Assembly (NCBI RefSeq): GCF_016495405.1
Contig: NZ_CP044522.1
Location: 1,302,001 to 1,366,000 of the forward strand
Length of the DNA: 64,000 nt
Source of the DNA: Cobetia sp. cqz5-12
GTDB lineage: Bacteria > Pseudomonadota > Gammaproteobacteria > Pseudomonadales > Halomonadaceae
Direction of reading: 5' to 3'
Shown: positions 26,491 through 32,712 of the stretch, one piece after another
Layout: each line of letters starts with the position of its first letter
Position numbering within the stretch: the stretch's first letter is position 1
Position numbers and translations under genes: made by a program
Notes under the pieces: model-generated
Database searches by the model: none
The model's input: only the letters and a program-made list of their open reading frames with translations
Told to the model about the DNA's origin: nothing

Positions 26491-26754
26491 TCAGTCATCA
26501 CTTAGAGTTGTCAGCCACATCATAAAGAGAGGGATACTGATAACAGTGATTGACATTAGGAAGGTGGCAAGTAATTCCAATGGCTTATTGCTTAGTCTGT
26601 AGGGGGGGGGCGAGGCAATGATATCAGGTGTGGTTAACTCCAACTCTTCTTTGGCCGGCTAATGTTCAACGGCTGGTGTTTTAGTAACCAGTGCCTCTTG
26701 CTTGAGCTTTTCGGGGTAGCGGCGCAAGTTTTACTGCGTGAGGGGATAGTTCAT
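26491..26754 (-). pseudogene. Small membrane-protein gene interrupted by two in-frame stops
   Basis: An 88-codon frame whose ATG overlaps the upstream gene's stop (ATGA). TAA is codon 8 and TAG is codon 32. Between and after the stops the frame still codes: NLRRYPEKLKQEALVTKTPAVEH, shortened here to LRRYPEKLKQEALVTK, and then a proline-rich stretch and a membrane helix (LLATFLMSITVISIPLFMMW) to a normal TGA. Either it is a recent pseudogene, or internal TTG starts give two shorter products. It is AT-richer than its neighbours and contains a run of nine C. Confidence 0.65.
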
Positions 26755-27389
26755 GACTTCACCTTGCGATGGCCTGCGTCGTAGAGTGCGCCCAGCAGGT
26801 ACTCTTCCGACAGTGCCCCATGCAGCTCGCGCTTATGAGCGTCAGCCGCGGCCTTGGTGATCTGCTTCATGTCCTCGATCGCCGTCTCGCGCTCGCTGCG
26901 GATGGGGCGGAAGCAATCATCCCCGTATGCATCCAAGGACATCACCCCGTTACCGCAATCAACGATGAACGCCGCCACCATGCCGGCAGGCTGCTTGAAA
27001 AGCGCTATAACCTCACACTTGCGCCATTCCTCGCAGTAGCTGGCTTCGCACACGCACCCCACTGGCGGCAGAAAAGGGGGGCCATTCCAGTCGCTTGGAT
27101 CGACTTCATCTGCTGAGGTGGTTGGAACCGCATCGCAGACTGGCCGCTCGAGGTGTTGGACGTGTGCCAGTAGCGCCTCTTCCCATTGTTCCCGGGTGAT
27201 GACGATGCGGCGCTCATGGGCGCCTATCCATGCGTAGTGCCATTCGTTGTTGGTCGGGCCCTTGATCCAGCCCTCGAGATCGCCGTGGCCGTTGTCGGTC
27301 GGCAGATTGCAGTCCGTCTCGGGCCGCGGCCACGGGTGGGGGAGGTGCAGCAGGCTTTCCATCAGTTGATCGCGGGTCATGTCAGTCAT
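26751..27389 (-). CDS. Hypothetical phage early protein
   Basis: 212 aa. A Trp-rich first half (EGWIKGPTNNEWHYAWIGAHERRIVITREQWEEAL) suggests a small beta domain; a Cys-rich middle (VGCVCEASYCEEW) and a helical C terminus follow. Start at 27389 or 27380, both just after the overlapping 32-aa gene. No function recognised. Confidence 0.7.
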   Translation of the reverse strand: MTDMTRDQLMESLLHLPHPWPRPETDCNLPTDNGHGDLEGWIKGPTNNEWHYAWIGAHERRIVITREQWEEALLAHVQHLERPVCDAVPTTSADEVDPSDWNGPPFLPPVGCVCEASYCEEWRKCEVIALFKQPAGMVAAFIVDCGNGVMSLDAYGDDCFRPIRSERETAIEDMKQITKAAADAHKRELHGALSEEYLLGALYDAGHRKVKS

Positions 27390-27480
27390 CCTTGGTGAGC
27401 AGTGTGTCGAGCCAGCCACCGGCGAGCAGGCAAAAGAAAGCCGCCAGGCAAGTGGCGGCGATGAGTAGCGGGTGAATCAT
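27382..27480 (-). CDS. 32-aa microprotein, single membrane helix
   Basis: Encodes MIHPLLIAATCLAAFFCLL, then a Gly/Trp turn and an acidic end. Its ATG overlaps the upstream stop (ATGA) and its stop lies inside the next gene's start region, the pattern of translational coupling on both sides. It fills a gap that otherwise has no gene. Confidence 0.55.
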   Translation of the reverse strand: MIHPLLIAATCLAAFFCLLAGGWLDTLLTKDD

Positions 27481-27764
27481 GATGATGCCTGTTTGAGTGA
27501 GGCGTAATCGCCCAGTCGTTTGGCAGTTGCCAACAGGTCGGCGGGCGTGCGTCTCAAGGTGCTGATGATCTCTTTATGACTGGGTGATGGTACTGGCTTG
27601 CGAGACCTGGTGGCTGGCTCAAGCAGTAGTATCGGGTCATGACGACCCAAGCGCGTCATGCGGGACAAGAGTGTCCCTTTCCCGATACCGAGCCGCTCGG
27701 CGTGTTCCGCCATTGTCGCAGTGACTCCATCAATGGTGACTCGGGTTCGAAGACCGAGAGCCAT
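27477..27764 (-). CDS. Phage DNA-binding-type protein (helix-turn-helix)
   Basis: 95 aa. Residues 10-45 look like a small helix-turn-helix (ATMAEHAERLGIGKGTLLSRMTRLG). The start at 27764 has an ideal AGGAGGT with 5-6 nt spacing; the longer frame from 27797 begins inside an 11-bp inverted repeat. Possible early regulator. Confidence 0.7.
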   Translation of the reverse strand: MALGLRTRVTIDGVTATMAEHAERLGIGKGTLLSRMTRLGRHDPILLLEPATRSRKPVPSPSHKEIISTLRRTPADLLATAKRLGDYASLKQASS

Positions 27765-27795
27765 GAAGACCTCCTGCCGAGTGATGATTGAGCGC

Positions 27796-27826
27796 ATAGG
27801 TCAGCCCCCAATAACGGCTGACCTAT
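27796..27826. promoter_or_regulatory. Perfect 11-bp inverted repeat in the leader of the HTH gene
   Basis: ATAGGTCAGCC / GGCTGACCTAT with a 9-nt loop, 32 bp upstream of the HTH gene start and just after a terminator. It could be an operator for that protein or an RNA hairpin. Confidence 0.6.
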
Positions 27827-27832
27827 GAGCAC

Positions 27833-27858
27833 AAAAAAACCCACCGTGTAAGTGGGTT
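27833..27858 (-). terminator. Intrinsic terminator in the leftward operon
   Basis: Read leftward: AACCCAC / GTGGGTT followed by seven T, between the 41-aa gene and the HTH gene. Confidence 0.8.
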
Positions 27859-27882
27859 AACAATCAGACAGCTTGCACAGAA

Positions 27883-28008
27883 CTAATCCGCTGTTTCTGT
27901 ATCCTTGGAATGGCGAGCATCTCTACGTATCCGGCCTATAGAGCCGAACGTCAACAGCACAAAAAGTAGGGCCAGACCCAGGCCCATCCATACTGCTTCA
28001 GTGCCCAT
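27883..28008 (-). CDS. 41-aa membrane microprotein
   Basis: Encodes MGTEAVWMGLGLALLFVLL, the end of one membrane helix, and a basic then acidic tail. AGGGG lies about 10 nt upstream of the ATG. It lies between two terminators, so it is expressed only by antitermination or from its own promoter. Confidence 0.55.
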   Translation of the reverse strand: MGTEAVWMGLGLALLFVLLTFGSIGRIRRDARHSKDTETAD

Positions 28009-28121
28009 AGATTTATTTCCCCTTCAGAACCCTGCAATTTCCAGGATTTTCAAGTGTAAAGGGAAAATGGGCTTGATTAAACCACTCATGTTTATGGCTG
28101 ACGCAGATGGTAGTTCCGGCT

Positions 28122-28150
28122 AAAAAGGCCCCGTCATGGACGTGACGGGG
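28122..28150 (-). terminator. Intrinsic terminator in the leftward operon
   Basis: Read leftward: CCCCGTCA / TGACGGGG with 6-nt loop, then CC and TTTTT. It directly follows the structured boxA region. Confidence 0.8.
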
Positions 28151-28215
28151 AAGCACAGGCACTGCAGGGAAAGGGCATCGGGAAGCGGTCGCGCTTTGCG
28201 AAGGCTTGCCATTGC

Positions 28216-28500
28216 ACTCTCGGGTGGGCTCTGCCATTGGCAAAGCCCCATGCCATTCCCAGTATTTCGACAGCCCTGGGCGGCGTACTCCCAGCGGCCT
28301 CTCGCGTGTCTAGCGCTACGGGCGGGCTGGGCATGCCTGATTGTTAAAGAGCAGCCGCATTGCCCGGCGGTTCGGGACTCATCAGGCGATACCGGCAGTG
28401 CCGATGCCCTCTGATAAGCGCTGTCTCTCCAGCTGTCACACCACTTGCCCAGGTGTCGGGGGTAAGGCCGCTAGCGCAAGGGAGGAACCGGCGCCTTACC
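28216..28500 (-). ncRNA. Structured untranslated RNA region with boxA on the leftward early transcript
   Basis: 554 bp (28009-28562) lack a convincing gene. Read leftward they hold stems GGTAAGGC / GCCTTACC (28461-28500), CCGC / GCGG beside boxA (28355-28370), and GGGCT-TGCC / GGCA-AGCCC (28226-28248), with an exact rrn-type boxA at 28341-28353. A leftward transcript from PL would cross it before meeting four terminators. This fits an antitermination (nut/put-like) element; the fold is read by eye only. Confidence 0.5.
28341..28353 (-). promoter_or_regulatory. boxA antitermination site
   Basis: TGCTCTTTAACAA on the leftward strand. It contains the 12-nt E. coli rrn boxA (TGCTCTTTAACA), bound by NusB/NusE. 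No rRNA lies nearby. Confidence 0.7.
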
Positions 28501-28562
28501 TGCGGGTGGTTATGCTCGCAATCCCCACTGGCACCACCTGCTGGCCTTGGGGCGAGGTCCGA

Positions 28563-28838
28563 TCAGCGACTGGCAAGCTGCTGACCATGCGTAATCTGAG
28601 GGGAGCAGAGGCTGGCGGCATTGCCATGGAAGTCCGGCCAGCCGCGGCGTTGTGATTCAGCGAAACCGGCCTTGGCGTCTTCCTGCCACATGGCGGTCAT
28701 CTCGCAGTATTCGGCTTCGCTGGCGGACAGCTGGCGCGGACCATCAGTCTGCTGGGTGAGGCTGGCGAGCGTGACCAGACTGCCGACGATGACGGCGAGG
28801 GTGATGGCTGAACGATGCTTGCGGGCTGTGTCGGTCAT
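28563..28838 (-). CDS. Small exported or membrane phage protein, first gene from PL
   Basis: 91 aa with an N-terminal hydrophobic helix (ITLAVIVGSLVTLASL) and a soluble tail containing EYCEMTAMWQEDAKAG and RRGWPDFHG. Similar small proteins with a YCEM...W pattern occur in phage early regions. It is not N-like: not Arg-rich at the N terminus. The ATG at 28838 is preferred over the in-frame upstream codon at 28895, which overlaps the promoter. Confidence 0.7.
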   Translation of the reverse strand: MTDTARKHRSAITLAVIVGSLVTLASLTQQTDGPRQLSASEAEYCEMTAMWQEDAKAGFAESQRRGWPDFHGNAASLCSPQITHGQQLASR

Positions 28839-28891
28839 GGGCTGCTCCAATCCACTCAGTGACGATGGCGATGTGCCGTGTCGATGGGAAA

Positions 28892-28920
28892 ACAATACTC
28901 AAACGCATCGTTTCGTTCAA
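28892..28920 (-). promoter_or_regulatory. Early leftward promoter PL
   Basis: Read leftward: -35 TTGAAC, 17-bp spacer, -10 TATTGT. Both hexamers are overlapped by operators. Confidence 0.75.
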
Positions 28921-28934
28921 TACTTTTATGTATT
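28894..28934. promoter_or_regulatory. Left operators (OL)
   Basis: AATAC-N6-GTATT perfect at 28919-28934, and AATAC-N6-GCATC at 28894-28909, 25 bp apart centre to centre. The same motif occurs at PR. Confidence 0.7.
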
Positions 28935-28951
28935 AAGTTTCGTTCGGGCAT

Positions 28952-28976
28952 AAAAAACCCGCCACGGTGGGCGGGT
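28952..28976 (-). terminator. Terminator after the repressor transcript
   Basis: Read leftward: CCCGCC / GGCGGG with short loop and TTTTTT. It separates the cI transcript from PL. Confidence 0.85.
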
Positions 28977-28995
28977 CAGATGTACTGCGGGAGGC

Positions 28996-29199
28996 TTAGC
29001 GGTCTACGTTCTCGATACGGCGCTTGTACGCTTCGGCGGTCTGAGTGTCTGCTTGCTGGGCCGCTCGTTCGAAGATGCTCGGCTCGCCCGCGCCAGAGAG
29101 AGAGGGGTTAGGATCATTGGTACCCTGATTCGTCGGATATTTTTCCGACCCTGGCACGGATATTTTTCCGACCCACGGGGAGGGTGTCGCCAGTGCCAC
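28996..29199 (-). pseudogene. Remnant copy of the replication-initiator linker
   Basis: A 67-codon open frame downstream of the repressor gene. Its middle copies, inverted, the linker of the O-like initiator at 32.1-32.25 kb (GKISVPGSEK...GEPSIFERAAQQAD), including two iterons, and then ends with a different tail (TAEAYKRRIENVDR). No convincing start signal. It looks like a fragment of another phage's initiator left by recombination. Confidence 0.6.
29046..29174 (-). repeat. 129-bp inverted repeat, left copy
   Basis: Reverse-complement match to 32126-32254 with two mismatches by my count. The pair flanks cI, cro and the early rightward genes. Confidence 0.9.
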
Positions 29200-29253
29200 C
29201 CCCAGAGCCTACCTACTTGAACCACTCTCTCTGGTTACGCGTGCGCGCGGGGA

Positions 29254-29925
29254 TTATCTGGGCTGGCGCAGCCATAGCGACCCAACAACGACACCTATGA
29301 TTTGGCAATTTCCGTTAATGTGAATCCACGGATCGGGCCATGCCGGATTGCGGGCCTTTAGCATTCGGCCACCGCCGGGCTCTTCTACGAGCTGCTTGAA
29401 CGTAGCCTCGTTATGATCTGTCAGCAGGGCAACCACGTCGTCACCGTCGTATGGTGCCACTTCAGGATCGACGTAGATGATTAGGCCAGGCTCATATTTC
29501 GGCAGCATGGACTGGCCGCGAACCCTCAATGCAAATGTGCTGAAGCTTGACCCTGGCGGTCTGGGGACTATTTCGTCAGCAGTGAAGTCTATTCCGTCCA
29601 TGCAGGTGAAAGCTCCCGCCTGCACCCATGAGATTACTGGAACGTAGCCATCCAGTCTCGGTGCTGAAGTCAGGCTGTCGGAAGTGCTGGGACCGGTAGG
29701 CATGGCGTCGATCTTTGCGGCACCTCCCCCTTTCCTGAGCACTTCTGGCAAGACGCCAAGGGCGCTTGCGATGCGCTCGACGTTTGCCTGACGCGGGTCT
29801 TTGCTGGTGCCCGCAATAATCCGATGAACCGTCGGCTGCTTCAGGCCTGCACGGCGTGCAAGCTCTCCCTCTGACCAGCCCTTTTCAGTCATCAGATCCT
29901 TGATGCGTTCGCCAAGGCGGTTCAT
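29254..29925 (-). CDS. CI-type repressor (HTH plus S24 peptidase)
   Basis: 223 aa. XRE-type helix-turn-helix at about 5-60 (GWSEGELARRAGLKQPTVHRIIAG); S24/LexA-like domain at about 100-215 with an Ala-Gly cleavage site (VQAGAF), Ser nucleophile in GQSM and a Lys in NEATFKQL. It keeps lysogeny and should be cleaved upon RecA activation. GGGG precedes the ATG at 29925; the frame extends 39 codons upstream through the operators, so that part is not coding. Confidence 0.93.
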   Translation of the reverse strand: MNRLGERIKDLMTEKGWSEGELARRAGLKQPTVHRIIAGTSKDPRQANVERIASALGVLPEVLRKGGGAAKIDAMPTGPSTSDSLTSAPRLDGYVPVISWVQAGAFTCMDGIDFTADEIVPRPPGSSFSTFALRVRGQSMLPKYEPGLIIYVDPEVAPYDGDDVVALLTDHNEATFKQLVEEPGGGRMLKARNPAWPDPWIHINGNCQIIGVVVGSLWLRQPR

Positions 29926-29949
29926 CTGGGTATCCCCATGATTCAAATT

Positions 29950-29978
29950 TGAATACGGGATTGTATTGCCTGTGCTAA
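29950..29978 (-). promoter_or_regulatory. Repressor-maintenance promoter PRM (candidate)
   Basis: Read leftward: TTAGCA, 17 bp, TATTCA, 25 bp before the cI ATG, overlapping two operators. Confidence 0.5.
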
Positions 29979-29994
29979 TACGTTTGAGTATTAT
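29966..29994 (+). promoter_or_regulatory. Early rightward promoter PR
   Basis: TTGCCT, 17-bp spacer, TATTAT; the -10 lies in the middle operator. cro starts 32 bp downstream. Confidence 0.75.
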
Positions 29995-30025
29995 CTGGCT
30001 ATGCTTTTGAGTATTGGAGGGGTCG

Positions 30026-30214
30026 ATGAACTTGAAGACCATGGTGGCCGCTCTCGTTGAGTCCGGGATGAGTCAAGCAGCGATAGCCAAGGCATGTAGC
30101 ACCAATCAGACGACTATTTTCCGGGCTGCCCACGGCAAAGATGTTCTCTATCGGACAGGGCGTGAAATCGAAAACCTTTATTTACGCCGCGTTGCCAGCA
30201 AGAGCACCGCCTGA
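30026..30214 (+). CDS. Cro-like repressor
   Basis: 62 aa, divergent from cI. Single helix-turn-helix: MVAALVESGMSQAAIAKACSTNQTTIFRAAHG. GGAGG precedes the ATG at 30026 with about 6 nt spacing. Position and size match lambda Cro, which turns off cI and early genes in lytic growth. Confidence 0.8.
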   Translation: MNLKTMVAALVESGMSQAAIAKACSTNQTTIFRAAHGKDVLYRTGREIENLYLRRVASKSTA

Positions 30215-30276
30215 CACCCACAGCATAGCCCGCCGCCCATATCGGCTTAAACGGAACGAACACGGAGAAATTGACC

Positions 30277-30771
30277 ATGGATGCCCATACAGAGATCGAG
30301 CGAGACATGGATGCCTTCCTGGACGCAGTGCACGACGTGGCGTTCGAGTGCCAGCCCAAACAGCTGGCGAGTGATCTGGGCATGTCAGCCAAGTCCATGT
30401 ATCGCCGCCTCAGCGAAGACGAGCCGATGCCGCTGCGCTTCATCGATTTCGTGGGGATCTTCTGGAACGTGGACCGCGAGCACCAGATGCGCCTGATGGC
30501 TCCGTTTCTGGATTACCTGAGCATGGTAGCGGTGCCGCGTTGTGCGAAGGGCGAGGTGAGCCGTGGTGACGTGTTCGCGTCAGTGCTGGATGCCCAGCAG
30601 GGGCAGGGCGCGATGGCAGCGCTGATTCAGGCAGCGATTGCCGATGGGGAGGTAGACGAGGAAGAGGCGGCGCAGCTTGAGGCGCAGCACAAGGCCATTG
30701 AGCAGCAGATGAGCACCCTGATGGGACAGCTGCAAGCGATGCGCAAGCCGCTGAAGGTGGTGAGCCGATAA
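30277..30771 (+). CDS. CII-like phage regulator
   Basis: 164 aa. The N-terminal half has an HTH-like region (PKQLASDLGMSAKSMYRRLSED); the C-terminal part (ADGEVDEEEAAQLEAQHKAI) is a helical oligomerisation segment. Phage CII-type regulators of this layout lie just after cro. GGAG precedes the ATG by 9 nt; an in-frame TTG at 30271 is possible. Confidence 0.7.
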   Translation: MDAHTEIERDMDAFLDAVHDVAFECQPKQLASDLGMSAKSMYRRLSEDEPMPLRFIDFVGIFWNVDREHQMRLMAPFLDYLSMVAVPRCAKGEVSRGDVFASVLDAQQGQGAMAALIQAAIADGEVDEEEAAQLEAQHKAIEQQMSTLMGQLQAMRKPLKVVSR

Positions 30772-30852
30772 CCGGGCACCAGATACAAAAATCCCCCGAA
30801 GGCGTCCAAACCAGTACGGGGGAAGCATCTCAAAACGCCAAGGAAGTATGGC

Positions 30853-31173
30853 ATGACGATCAAGACGAGTGAAGCCAGGCAGATGTTGACCAGCTATCGG
30901 GGTTGGAGCTGTGAGTCCCTCAAGGCTGAGACCTATCGGCTGGCGGTGATGGTCGAGCAGCGCGAGCGAGTGGGTGGCGTGATTGACCTGCGCATGAGCA
31001 TGCAGCACCACCTGGCCGTGGTGGCCCTGCTGGAATGCGGCAAGGGGCAGGGTGAGACGGCGCAGGCAGATGCCCGCCGTACGCTGTCGATCGACCACCA
31101 CATGAGCGAGGCAGGGCGTTTCGAGCGCCTGTCACTGGGTATGGCCGCCAAGGGCGATGAGGTATCGGCATGA
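30853..31173 (+). CDS. Hypothetical phage early protein
   Basis: 106 aa, helical and Arg/Glu/His-rich; the gene overlaps the next by 4 bp (ATGA). No family recognised. Codon use fits its neighbours. Confidence 0.65.
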   Translation: MTIKTSEARQMLTSYRGWSCESLKAETYRLAVMVEQRERVGGVIDLRMSMQHHLAVVALLECGKGQGETAQADARRTLSIDHHMSEAGRFERLSLGMAAKGDEVSA

Positions 31174-31430
31174 GCATCACGGCACGAATGAGTTCAGCAC
31201 GCCTTCAGACAGAGATGTCTCGTGCTGGCCGCAAGATCGCCAAGCTGAAGGAGCTGCTGGCAGACCAGCCGCGCCTCACCGGCGAATATCACTCGGCCTA
31301 TGCCGCCTGGCACCAGTGCAATGCGTTGCTGGCGGCCCGTCGCGGCGACAAGGACGGCGATCTGGGCAGCATGCAGTGGCATCAGGCCCGCGCTGCCAAA
31401 TATCTGACACTGGCGGGAGGTGAGGCATGA
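31170..31430 (+). CDS. Hypothetical helical phage protein
   Basis: 86 aa, basic helical (MSRAGRKIAKLKELLADQP). Its first 20 bp (ATGAGCATCACGGCACGAAT) recur at 31427, where they abut the antisense gene; a sign of a deletion or duplication. Unknown function. Confidence 0.65.
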   Translation: MSITARMSSARLQTEMSRAGRKIAKLKELLADQPRLTGEYHSAYAAWHQCNALLAARRGDKDGDLGSMQWHQARAAKYLTLAGGEA

Positions 31431-31450
31431 GCATCACGGCACGAATACCC

Positions 31451-31636
31451 CTACGGCTTCCGGCTGAGCTTCTCCTGAAGAATGTGAAGCATGTAACCGC
31501 AATGCCCGTCGCCCCAATGCGCGATCAACTTGAGGTCGTCGGCGTTCTCATCGATGAAGTCATTGAAAAGCTTAACCGCTCGACGTTCGCGCTCAATTTC
31601 ATCCTGCTGCGCCGCTTCGTGCTTCGCGTCATCCAT
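31451..31636 (-). CDS. Antisense small phage protein
   Basis: 61 aa, acidic (LFNDFIDENADDLKLIAHWGDGHCGYML). It runs against the rightward early operon. A perfect AAGGAG lies 6 nt before its ATG, and TTGACG-N17-TGTAAG upstream is a plausible promoter. The overlapping rightward frame 31427-31729 has no comparable support. A gene of this kind may be expressed in the lysogen. Confidence 0.65.
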   Translation of the reverse strand: MDDAKHEAAQQDEIERERRAVKLFNDFIDENADDLKLIAHWGDGHCGYMLHILQEKLSRKP

Positions 31637-31728
31637 GTCCCGCTCCTTAGTTTCTCGCGTGTTGTGACCGCCTTAGCTTACACCCGATCACAAACGAGCC
31701 GTCAATGCGCGATGCGGGGGTATCGCTG

Positions 31729-32712
31729 ATGCAGTACCTCGTTGCTATCAACCAAGTCAAGGCCGTCGAGTGGGGGCTCAATGCTCAGCAGGCGATGCTG
31801 TTTGCGTTTCTGCATCAGGTGCCGACCTGGGCAGATGCGCGTCAGATCGATGGCCACACCTACTTCAACATCGGCAAGGGGAAGATCTGCGAAGAGCTTC
31901 CGCTGCTGACTGATAAGCACGACACCGCCTACCGACTCATGAAGCAGCTGGCCAAGATCGACCTGATCGTGATGACCAGTTGCGACAACCGGACGTACAT
32001 GCGCCTAACCGAGAAGGGTGTGACCTGGGGACGCTCGACAGGGTCGGAAAAATCTCCGATCCGTCCCTCGGCGCCTGATTCTCAAGGGTCGGAAAAAAAT
32101 CCGACCTCGGAAAAATCTCCGAGAGGGGTCGGAAAAATATCCGTGCCAGGGTCGGAAAAATCTCCGACGAATCAGGGTACCAATGATCCTAACCCCTCTC
32201 TCTCTGGCGCGGGCGAGCCGAGCATCTTCGAACGAGCGGCCCAGCAGGCAGACAACGGCCAGCCGCAAGCGACTGCCGGTGCCCGTCAGGTGCCGATGAC
32301 GTTGGACTGGCAGCCGGATGCCACTCACTGGCAGGCGGAGACGATGCGCCGGGGTAATCCATCCCTGACATGGGATCAGGGCGAGCTGGCGGACTTCACC
32401 TCGCATTTCGCGGATCAGCCGGGCCGGAGGCACTCGCATCATGCCTGGTGTACTCGCTTCGTGCGCTGGGTGAGTGAGAACCGAAAGCGAGAGGCGGCCC
32501 GCCAGGCCCGCATGAGTCAGAACGCCAACACATCGAACAACACTGCACGCAACGCTGGAGGCACCCATGGAAGCCGTCGCTCAACTGGTCCAATCCGTAA
32601 CTCGAAACTCTCAGCCGCTGAAGGGCGTGCACTCATTGAGCAGCGCCGCCGTGAGCAAGCCGAAGGCCAGCCGCCGTCCGGCGACGTCATCGATGGCGAG
32701 TGGAGCAGCTGA
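31729..32712 (+). CDS. Replication initiator, lambda O-like, with DnaT-like domain
   Basis: 327 aa. N-terminal winged-helix domain (about 1-100; QAMLFAFLHQVPTWAD, YRLMKQLAKIDLI). A linker (110-160) with repeated SEKSP is encoded by the iterons. A C-terminal DnaT-like ssDNA-binding domain at about 195-260 includes MTLDWQPDATHWQAETMRRG and WCTRFVRWVSENRKRE. The gene should open the origin and pass the P-like protein and DnaB. Start at 31729, with GGGGG upstream; 31705 is possible. The downstream P-like gene begins 146 bp before its stop. Confidence 0.85.
   Translation: MQYLVAINQVKAVEWGLNAQQAMLFAFLHQVPTWADARQIDGHTYFNIGKGKICEELPLLTDKHDTAYRLMKQLAKIDLIVMTSCDNRTYMRLTEKGVTWGRSTGSEKSPIRPSAPDSQGSEKNPTSEKSPRGVGKISVPGSEKSPTNQGTNDPNPSLSGAGEPSIFERAAQQADNGQPQATAGARQVPMTLDWQPDATHWQAETMRRGNPSLTWDQGELADFTSHFADQPGRRHSHHAWCTRFVRWVSENRKREAARQARMSQNANTSNNTARNAGGTHGSRRSTGPIRNSKLSAAEGRALIEQRRREQAEGQPPSGDVIDGEWSS
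32043..32168. other. Prophage replication origin, five iterons
   Basis: 18-bp units at 32043, 32088, 32106, 32128 and 32151 with consensus GTCGGAAAAATCTCCGAC, each nearly palindromic (TCGGA...TCCGA). They lie inside the initiator gene, as lambda ori lies in gene O. Unit spacings are 45, 18, 22 and 23 bp. Confidence 0.8.
32126..32254 (+). repeat. 129-bp inverted repeat, right copy
   Basis: Inside the initiator gene; the inverted partner is at 29046-29174. It includes iterons four and five. Confidence 0.9.

Larger units (their letters stand above)
29941..30015. promoter_or_regulatory. Right operators (OR)
   Basis: AATAC-N6-GTATT at 29952-29967 and 29977-29992, and a weaker TATGC-N6-GTATT at 30000-30015; centre spacings 25 and 23 bp. 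A separate perfect palindrome ATTCAAATTTGAAT lies at 29941-29954. The arrangement mirrors lambda OR1-3. Confidence 0.75.

Noticed and set aside
28021..28089. Possible 21-codon leader frame on the leftward strand
   Set aside because: Starts inside the terminator trail with no ribosome site; too short to support.
28136..28655. Overlapping rightward frames across the boxA region
   Set aside because: They contradict the operon direction, have no ribosome sites and are explained by stable stems.
31427..31729. 100-codon rightward frame starting with the duplicated 20-bp sequence
   Set aside because: Lacks similarity and coding character after the repeat; the opposing 61-aa frame has a much better ribosome site.
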